A stretch of 64,000 nt of DNA, from positions 1 to 64,000 of the forward strand of contig QHSU01000058.1 in the NCBI GenBank assembly GCA_003220535.1, read 5' to 3'. The notes under the pieces were generated by a model. It saw nothing but the letters and a program-made list of their open reading frames with translations. It was not told where the DNA came from and did no database searches. This DNA comes from Candidatus Rokuibacteriota bacterium. GTDB lineage: Bacteria > Methylomirabilota > Methylomirabilia > Rokubacteriales > CSP1-6. Below, piece by piece: positions 58,139-64,000 of this stretch; positions within the stretch are counted from its first letter, which is position 1, and each line of letters starts with the position of its first letter. Made by a program: the position numbers and the translations under genes.

Positions 58139-58770
58139 ACCCTCGGCTCGAACAGCGACAGATACCGCTTCATCTCGGCCACACACTGCTCCATCACGGT
58201 GATGTCCTTCGTCAGCTTGGTGAGCAGAATCGCGCCCTCGAGCGACGCGACGAGGAAGCCGGCGACCGCCTCGGGTCGGCACGCGCCGTCGACCGCACCT
58301 CCGCGCTGCGCCGTGGTGAGCGCCAGCGTGAGCCGCTCCCGCCATGCCGCGAACACCGAGGCCAGGCGCGCGCGGAATCCCTCGTGGACGTCGGACAGCT
58401 CGGAGGCGAGATTGCCGAGCGGGCAGCCACCGACGCAGTTGCGCTCGCGTTGCGTCTCGAGGACACGATCGAGGAAGCACCGGATCTGCGTCAGCGCCCG
58501 TCCCTCGGGATCCGAAAAGCAGGGCTCGAGCGTCCGATCGAGGAATGACCCGATGATCTGGTCCAGGATGGCGTAGCCCAGCTCTTCCTTGCTCTTGAAG
58601 TGGTAGTAGAAGTTGCCCTTGCCGACGCCGCTCTCGCGAAGCACGTCATCGAGCGCGGTGTGGTTGTAGCCGTGCACGTGGATCAGCCGGCTCGCTGCTT
58701 CGAGAATCGCCTCGCGCGTCGACCGTCCGTCTCTGATCTTTCCGCCGTTCTCCGTCGTCTTGGTAGTCAT
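58135..58770 (-). CDS. TetR-family transcriptional regulator
   Basis: The 211-residue product has an N-terminal helix-turn-helix (REAILEAASRLIHVHGYNHT, ALDDVLRESGVGKGNFYYHF with the usual K-S-K-E-E-L) and a helical ligand domain with a CVGGCPLGNLASEL cysteine motif common in AcrR/YxaF-type members. A 20-bp near-palindrome sits directly before the ATG and just downstream of the -10 box, so autorepression is likely. It is coupled to the ECF sigma gene. The ATG lacks a ribosome binding site. Ligand unknown. Confidence 0.93.
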   Translation of the reverse strand: MTTKTTENGGKIRDGRSTREAILEAASRLIHVHGYNHTALDDVLRESGVGKGNFYYHFKSKEELGYAILDQIIGSFLDRTLEPCFSDPEGRALTQIRCFLDRVLETQRERNCVGGCPLGNLASELSDVHEGFRARLASVFAAWRERLTLALTTAQRGGAVDGACRPEAVAGFLVASLEGAILLTKLTKDITVMEQCVAEMKRYLSLFEPRV

Positions 58771-58771
58771 C

Positions 58772-58791
58772 TGTACTGACCAGTCGGTACA
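58772..58791 (-). promoter_or_regulatory. Probable TetR operator
   Basis: TGTACTGACCAGTCGGTACA is a 20-bp palindrome with only two mismatched pairs and a GACCAGTCGG core like known TetR-family operators. It covers the predicted transcription start of tetR, where binding would block RNA polymerase. Confidence 0.7.
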
Positions 58792-58792
58792 G

Positions 58793-58822
58793 ACCGTACA
58801 CCACCGTTACGCCCTGCGTCAA
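58793..58822 (-). promoter_or_regulatory. Promoter of the tetR-ECF sigma operon
   Basis: Minus-strand TTGACG (58817-58822) and TACGGT (58793-58798) are 18 bases apart; the predicted start lies in the adjacent operator. The -10 box is a weak match. The 124-base gap between nuoN and tetR holds no other gene. Confidence 0.5.
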
Positions 58823-58894
58823 GGAATTGTTGGAATAGGCAGCTTTTTAGATGCTTAGAGCACAACGACGCGCGCTCGTCGCAGCGGTCGACTC

Positions 58895-60307
58895 CTAGAA
58901 GAGGGGCGCGGCGACCCGAAGCGCCGCCATCACGATCGGCTTCGGGTAGACACCGATGACCACGACACCGAGCGCGCAGAGGACCACCGCCAGCGCCAGC
59001 GTACCCGACAGTTGGATCCGCCCAGCGGAGGGATCGGGCGGCTCGATGTACATCCGCTTGGCGACGAGCAGATAGTAGAAGAGCGCGACGACGGTCAAGA
59101 CGGCGCCGAGGAGTACCAGCCAGTAGAGACCCATGGCGGCGGCGGCCCAGAAGACGTAGAGCTTCGCCCAGAAGCCGGCCACGAACGGAATCCCCCCCAG
59201 CGAGAGCAGGAACAGCAGCATCGCGAGCGCCAGGAGGGGCGAGCGCTGCGCCAGACCGCGGAGCGCGGCCGTCGCCTCCGAGTGCTCCGACCGCGCGACG
59301 GCCTCGACCACCAGAAACGCGCCCATGTTCCCGAAGACGTAGGCGACGAGGTAGAAAAGCACCATCGCCGTGCCCGAGGCCGAGGCCGCCGCGAACCCCA
59401 CGAGCATGTAGCCGATGTGGGCGATGCCCGAGTACGCCAGGAGCCGCTTGGTGTTCTGCTGCGGCAGCGCCATCAGGTTACCGGCGACGATCGTGATGGC
59501 CGCGAGGCCCGCGGTGATCGGGATCCACGTGACCGCGCGCTCGCCCATGCCCTCGAAGTACACGCGAAAGAGCGCGACGAAGCCCGCCGCCTTCGGGGCC
59601 ACCGAGAGCCACGCCACGAACGGCGTGGACGCGGCCTCGTACGTGTCGGGCACCCACATGTGAAACGGGAACGCCGCGATCTTGAATGCGAAGCCGGCGA
59701 AGACGGCAAGCAAGCCGAGGAACAGGAGCGGCTGGTCCGGTGAGAACACCTGGGCGACCCGCGCCAGGTCGGTCGTGCGCGCGGCTCCGTAGACGAACGA
59801 GAGCCCGTACGCCATCACGGCGGCGGAGACGCTGCCCACCAGGAAGAACTTGAGCGCCGCTTCGACCGCCTCGTCTTGGCGCTTGAGGAACCCGGCGAGC
59901 ACGTAGAGCGGGATCGACATCAGCTCGAAGGCGACGAAGAGAAGGATGAGATCGCGGGCCGACGCCAGCATCAGCATGCCGAGCAGCGAGGTCAGGATCA
60001 GCAGGTGATACTCGCCCGCGCGCCGGCCGCACGCGACGCCGTCGGTGGAGATCCCGGCCAGGAGCCCGATGAACGTCGCGGTCAGGAAAAGCCGCTTCGC
60101 GAAGATCGCGAGCCCGTCCTGCACGAACATGCCCGCGAGCGCGGGCGGCGTCGGCTTCATGAGCGCGCTGAGGATTCCGAGGACCAGGATGCCGGCGGTC
60201 GCGAGCCAGGCGATCCAGCGGCGATCGGGGCCCCGGGCGATCAGGCCGCCGCCGAACACGAGCAGCGCGACGGCGCCGAGGCCGAGCTCGAGGGTGAACG
60301 GGCTCAC
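58895..60307 (-). CDS. nuoN: NADH-quinone oxidoreductase subunit N
   Basis: Antiporter-like proton-pumping subunit. The 470-residue product has about 14 helices, the conserved lysine/glutamate segments FVAFELMSIPLYVLAGF and AAFPFHMWVPDTYEAAST, and YSGIAHIGYMLVG. GTG 60307 overlaps the nuoM stop (GTGA). It ends a second nuo block (J-K-L-M-N) that sits 27 kb from nuoA-K. Confidence 0.96.
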   Translation of the reverse strand: MSPFTLELGLGAVALLVFGGGLIARGPDRRWIAWLATAGILVLGILSALMKPTPPALAGMFVQDGLAIFAKRLFLTATFIGLLAGISTDGVACGRRAGEYHLLILTSLLGMLMLASARDLILLFVAFELMSIPLYVLAGFLKRQDEAVEAALKFFLVGSVSAAVMAYGLSFVYGAARTTDLARVAQVFSPDQPLLFLGLLAVFAGFAFKIAAFPFHMWVPDTYEAASTPFVAWLSVAPKAAGFVALFRVYFEGMGERAVTWIPITAGLAAITIVAGNLMALPQQNTKRLLAYSGIAHIGYMLVGFAAASASGTAMVLFYLVAYVFGNMGAFLVVEAVARSEHSEATAALRGLAQRSPLLALAMLLFLLSLGGIPFVAGFWAKLYVFWAAAAMGLYWLVLLGAVLTVVALFYYLLVAKRMYIEPPDPSAGRIQLSGTLALAVVLCALGVVVIGVYPKPIVMAALRVAAPLF

Positions 60308-61836
60308 GGACTCACGATCCGGGCCAGCAGCGGTACCGTCGCGGTGTCCACCGGCGCGATCGCCAGCCCTGGCACCATGCCGAAGAGGACGAGCACGAAG
60401 ACGAGGACCACGAGCGCGACCCACTCGGGCCCGCGCGCGTCTTCGAGGTCGTGGAAGTGGCTGGAGGGCGGGCCCCAGAAGATCTGCTTGGCGACGCGCA
60501 GCACGTACACCGCGGTCAGGAACGTGCCCGCGACGGCTGGAAAGAGCCACCAGCGATGGGTGGAGCGCCAGGCGCCGATGAACGTCAGGAGCTCGGCGGC
60601 GAAGCCGGCGGTGGCCGGCAGGCCGAGGGACGAGAGGCCGCCGACCGTGAACGCGGTGGCGATCCCCGGCATCGTCTTGCCGAAGCCGCCCATCTTCCCG
60701 ATCTCGCGCGAGTGCGATTTCTCGTAGACGAGCCCGACGAGCGCGAAGAAGAGGCCGGTCATGACCCCGTGGGCGAACATCTGGAAGACGGAGCCGTTGA
60801 GTCCCGCTTCCGTGAGGGTCGCCGCGCCCAGCATGACGATCCCCATGTGAGAGACCGACGAGTAGGCGATCACGTACTTGAGGTCCGTCTGCGCCATCGC
60901 GGAGAGCGCGCCGTAGACGATGTTGATGCACGCGACCGTGCCCATGAGCCACGCGAGATCGGCGGCCCCCTCCGGCAAGAGCCCCATCCCCACGCGCACG
61001 ACCCCGTAGGCGCCGAGCTTCATGAGCACGCCGGCGTGGAGCATCGAGACGGCCGTCGGCGCCGAGGCGTGCCCGTCGGGCGACCAGGTGTGGAGCGGCC
61101 AGATCCCGGCGAGGATGCCGAAGCCCACGTAGAACGCGAGGAAGACCCAGCGCTGGAGCGCGCGGGGGAAGGCGGTGGCCTCGAAATCGAGGAACGAGAA
61201 CGAGGCGGCGCCCGCGTTGACGTAGAGCGCCAGGATCCCGACCAGGATGAACGCCGACCCGAAGAGCAGGTAGAGGGTCAGCTTCATCGCGGCGTACTCC
61301 TTTGTCCCGACCCCGGTCGCCCGGTACGCCCAGGCGAACGGGCCCCGGGGCCGTACCTCCCCCGACGATCCCCAGATTCCGATCAACAGATACATGGGAA
61401 GGACGGCCAGCTCGTAGAAGAGGAACAGGACGAAGAGGTCGAGCGACACGAACACGCCGTAGACGCCGGTGACCAGCGCCAGCAGCAGCGCGTAGAACTC
61501 CTGACTCCGGACCGCCACGGTCCACGACGCGAACACGCCCGTCACGATGATGATGGACGTCAGCAGGAGCATCAGGAGGCTGATCCCGTCGGCGCCGATC
61601 TCGTACGAGATGCCCAGCGGCGGCACCAGCGGCACCTTCTCGAAGAACTGGAACCCGGACGCCTCCTGGTCATAGGCAACGTAGATCCAGATCGACAGGG
61701 CGGCCGAGATCCCGGTCGTCACGGTCGCGATCACGCGCACGGCCAGCGGGTGGTGGCGGGCCGTGAACATGATGAGCAGCGCGCCGACGAACGGCGACCA
61801 CGTGATGAGCGAGAGCACCGGGACGGTTATCGCCAC
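60304..61836 (-). CDS. nuoM: NADH-quinone oxidoreductase subunit M
   Basis: Antiporter-like subunit. The 510-residue product has LFYELAVLPMYLLIGIWG, GIWPLHTWSPDGHASAPTAVS and YSSVSHMGIVMLGA, the charged helices of NuoM. GTG 61836 is chosen; it overlaps the nuoL end by 10 bases. Upstream residues in a longer frame are nuoL read out of frame. Confidence 0.96.
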   Translation of the reverse strand: MAITVPVLSLITWSPFVGALLIMFTARHHPLAVRVIATVTTGISAALSIWIYVAYDQEASGFQFFEKVPLVPPLGISYEIGADGISLLMLLLTSIIIVTGVFASWTVAVRSQEFYALLLALVTGVYGVFVSLDLFVLFLFYELAVLPMYLLIGIWGSSGEVRPRGPFAWAYRATGVGTKEYAAMKLTLYLLFGSAFILVGILALYVNAGAASFSFLDFEATAFPRALQRWVFLAFYVGFGILAGIWPLHTWSPDGHASAPTAVSMLHAGVLMKLGAYGVVRVGMGLLPEGAADLAWLMGTVACINIVYGALSAMAQTDLKYVIAYSSVSHMGIVMLGAATLTEAGLNGSVFQMFAHGVMTGLFFALVGLVYEKSHSREIGKMGGFGKTMPGIATAFTVGGLSSLGLPATAGFAAELLTFIGAWRSTHRWWLFPAVAGTFLTAVYVLRVAKQIFWGPPSSHFHDLEDARGPEWVALVVLVFVLVLFGMVPGLAIAPVDTATVPLLARIVSP

Positions 61837-63650
61837 AGCTGAGCGACGACGAGGAGGAGCAGCATGCCGAAGGCGACCCCGTAGACGTAGTCCTGCGCCC
61901 GGCCGCTCTGCACGCGGCGCAGGCCGTCGCCCGCGCGCAGCGTGAGGGCGGTCAGCGCGTTGAGGACACCGTCCACGAGGTAGCGGTCGATCCAGCCGAT
62001 CAGCCGCGAGAACCCGAGGAGGACGCCGCGATAGAGGCCGGTGTAGAGCGCGTCGAGTCCGTACCGGTGCCGCGCGAGATAGTCGAGCGGGGCCAGGCCG
62101 GCCGCGACCCGCGCGGGATCGATCGCGCCCCGCTGGTACAGCGCCCAGGCCAGCGCGAACCCGACGACCGCCAGGCCGACCGAGAGCGGCGCCAGCCACG
62201 CCGGCGTCTCCTCGTGGCCGCCGGCGCCGGCCAGTGCCCAGCGGACTCCGACGAGGACGGTGAGCGCGGCGAGGAGCCACAGCGGTCCGCGCATCAGCCA
62301 GGGCGCCTCGTGCGGGTGGCCGCCGGCGTGTGCCCGCCCGAAGAATGTGACGAAGACGACGCGGAACATGTAGAAGGCCGTCAACAGCACCGTCAGCGCC
62401 AGCATCAGGAACGGACCCGTGAGGTGGGCCTCCCACACGCCGCCGAGCACCGCCTCCTTGGAGAAGAAGCCCGCGAGCGGGGGCACCCCCGCGAGCGCCA
62501 GCGTCCCGACGACGAAGACGACACAAGTCTGCGGCATCGCCCGGAACAGCCCGCCCATCCGGAAGATGTCGTTGGTGCCGACGGCGTGGATGACGGCGCC
62601 GGCGGCCAGGAAGAGCAGCGCTTTGAACAGGCCGTGCGTGAGCAGGTGCAGGAAGCCCGCATACGCCGCGCCGGCGCCCGCCGCCGCCATCATGTACCCG
62701 AGCTGGGAGACGGTCGAATACGCGAGCACGCGCTTGATGTCACTCTCGACGCACGCCATCGTCGCGGCCAGCAGTGCGGTGAACGCGCCGACCCAGCCGA
62801 TCAGCGTCAGCACCTCGGGGACCAGCGCGAACAGCGGCTCCGCCCGGGTCACCATGAAGACGCCGGCGGTGACCATCGTGGCCGCGTGGATCAGGGCGGA
62901 GACCGGCGTCGGGCCTTCCATCGCGTCGGGCAGCCACACGTGCAGCGGGAACTGGGCGGACTTGCCGACGGCGCCCAGGTAGATGAGGAACATGATCGTC
63001 GGCAGCCCCGCGATGGCGAGCGCGTGCTCCTGGGCCTTCTCGAAGAGGTCCGTGAACTCGAACGTCCCGGTGGCCGACCACAGCAGCACGATGCCGACGA
63101 CGAAGCCCACATCGCCGAGCTTCGTGATCCAGAACGCCTTCACCGCCGCGCGGGCCGCCGCCGGCCGCTCGTACCAGTAGCCGATGAGGAGGTACGAGCA
63201 GAGTCCCACCAGCTCCCAGAAGATGAACATCTGGAGAAAGCCGGGCGCCAGGACCAGACCGAGCATCGAGAAGGCGAAGAGCGATTGATAGGTGTAGTAG
63301 CGGCCGAGCGAGGCGGGGCGCTCCTCGCGCAGGTAGGCGAGCGAGTAGATCTGGACGAGCAGCGATACCAGGGTCACCAGGACGAGCATGGCGGTGCTCA
63401 GCGGATCGACCAGGAGCCCGACGGTGGCGATCGGGCCGCCATCGGCGGGAATCCACACCCACGTCGTCTCCCCCACGAAGCCCTTGGCCCAGACGGTCAG
63501 CGCGCCGCCAAGGGCGATCGCCATCGCGCCGATCGACACGAGGCCGGCGCGCGGGCCGCTCCGGCGCAGCGGGGTCACGACCGCGAGCAAGACGAAGGCG
63601 ACGAAGGGCATCCCGAGGACGGAGAGCGGCAGCCAGACGCTCGCGAGCAC
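61827..63650 (-). CDS. nuoL: NADH-quinone oxidoreductase subunit L
   Basis: Distal antiporter-like subunit with the long lateral helix. The 607-residue product has FWELVGLCSYLLIGYWYERP, AQFPLHVWLPDAMEGPTPVS and YSTVSQLGYMMAAAG, and a C-terminal region long enough for the lateral helix and its anchor. GTG 63650 starts 4 bases after the second nuoK stop. Confidence 0.95.
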   Translation of the reverse strand: MLASVWLPLSVLGMPFVAFVLLAVVTPLRRSGPRAGLVSIGAMAIALGGALTVWAKGFVGETTWVWIPADGGPIATVGLLVDPLSTAMLVLVTLVSLLVQIYSLAYLREERPASLGRYYTYQSLFAFSMLGLVLAPGFLQMFIFWELVGLCSYLLIGYWYERPAAARAAVKAFWITKLGDVGFVVGIVLLWSATGTFEFTDLFEKAQEHALAIAGLPTIMFLIYLGAVGKSAQFPLHVWLPDAMEGPTPVSALIHAATMVTAGVFMVTRAEPLFALVPEVLTLIGWVGAFTALLAATMACVESDIKRVLAYSTVSQLGYMMAAAGAGAAYAGFLHLLTHGLFKALLFLAAGAVIHAVGTNDIFRMGGLFRAMPQTCVVFVVGTLALAGVPPLAGFFSKEAVLGGVWEAHLTGPFLMLALTVLLTAFYMFRVVFVTFFGRAHAGGHPHEAPWLMRGPLWLLAALTVLVGVRWALAGAGGHEETPAWLAPLSVGLAVVGFALAWALYQRGAIDPARVAAGLAPLDYLARHRYGLDALYTGLYRGVLLGFSRLIGWIDRYLVDGVLNALTALTLRAGDGLRRVQSGRAQDYVYGVAFGMLLLLVVAQLWR

Positions 63651-63654
63651 GGCG

Positions 63655-63957
63655 CTAGCCCCGGAGCAGGTCGAGGCGGTCTGCCTCGACCGTCCGCCGC
63701 ACTCGGAAGATCGCGATGACGATCGCCAGCCCGACGGCAACCTCGGCGACCGTGATGGAGATCGTGAAGAGCGTGAAGACCAGCCCCGTCAGGTCCCCGT
63801 TGAAGCGAGCGAACGCGACCAGGTTGATATTGACGGCGTTGAGCATCAGCTCGATCCCGAGCAGGATGCCAATCGCGTTGCGGCGGGTCAGAACCCCGAA
63901 CAGGCCGATCGAAAAGACCAGCGCCGCCAGGACCAGGTACGCGGAGAGCCCGATCAT
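63655..63957 (-). CDS. nuoK: NADH-quinone oxidoreductase subunit K (copy 2)
   Basis: The 100-residue product has three helices and both conserved glutamates ([30 protein letters not shown]). It shares the ELMLNA and AEVAVGLAI blocks with copy 1 at 31533-31835 but differs widely elsewhere, so the two are old paralogues rather than a recent duplication. ATG 63957 overlaps the stop of a second nuoJ. Confidence 0.95.
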   Translation of the reverse strand: MIGLSAYLVLAALVFSIGLFGVLTRRNAIGILLGIELMLNAVNINLVAFARFNGDLTGLVFTLFTISITVAEVAVGLAIVIAIFRVRRTVEADRLDLLRG

Positions 63958-64000
63958 TCCTCGCTCCGCGCGAAGTAGAGGGCGCCGAGAAGCGCCGCGA
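63954..64000 (-). CDS. nuoJ: NADH-quinone oxidoreductase subunit J (copy 2), C-terminal end only
   Basis: The last 14 codons before the window edge read AALLGALYFARSEE and end in a TGA that overlaps the nuoK ATG (ATGA). The hydrophobic end with a charged tail and the position directly before nuoK identify it as NuoJ. The gene continues beyond position 64000. Confidence 0.7.
   Translation of the reverse strand, partial: AALLGALYFARSEE

Overview
The window is a GC-rich stretch of a Gram-negative bacterial chromosome. Outer-membrane beta-barrel proteins ending in aromatic residues, a LapB-like protein, exported lipoproteins and a class A penicillin-binding protein indicate a two-membrane envelope. 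Gene content and the style of the tandem barrel proteins remind me of Rokubacteria/NC10 (Methylomirabilota) or a similar deep lineage. That is an impression, not a measurement; the 250 bases of 16S rRNA at the left edge could settle it. About nine tenths of the genes lie on the minus strand in long, tightly packed, overlapping operons, and GTG and TTG starts are frequent.

Layout, left to right. 0-0.5 kb: the 5' end of a 16S rRNA gene with leader, boxA and a strong promoter that abuts the tyrS stop codon. 0.5-12 kb: a translation and RNA block (tyrS, then hisS-aspS-phoH-ybeY-era-recO-glyS) with the plus-strand PBP1A gene between tyrS and glyS. 12-26.7 kb: an envelope region with two tandem porin-like genes, three exported proteins that share a FlgT-C-like barrel module, a TPR lipoprotein, an FmdB zinc-ribbon gene, an operon pccB - methylmalonyl-CoA mutase - two FlgT-like genes - polyprenyl diphosphate synthase - SAM hydrolase, and a small DUF948/YtxH/DUF4337 operon. 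26.8-41.3 kb: lipA, nuoA-K, pdhA-pdhB-pdhC and lpdA in one co-directional run, so lipoate synthesis, pyruvate oxidation and NADH oxidation are encoded together. 41.3-43.2 kb: a loose region with a CheY-like receiver, small unknown genes and gene remnants. 43.2-50.2 kb: tRNA-Leu(GAG), two oligopeptide-type permeases and a binding protein, then secG, tpiA, pgk, gap. 50.2-57.5 kb: comF, lapB-like, dksA/traR-type and rsfS-nadD-proA-proB-obgE-rpmA-rplU. 57.5-58.8 kb: a TetR regulator translationally coupled to an ECF sigma factor. 58.9-64 kb: nuoN, nuoM, nuoL, a second nuoK and the end of a second nuoJ.

Complex I is therefore split: A-K sit with pyruvate dehydrogenase, while L-M-N sit about 27 kb away behind a duplicate J-K pair. 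Promoters that can be read resemble sigma-70 sites (TTGAC + 17-18 bases + TATAAT or a GC-rich TAGCCT form). In four cases the -10 box ends only 7-8 bases before an ATG that has no ribosome binding site, which suggests leaderless transcripts. I see no CRISPR array, insertion sequence or prophage.
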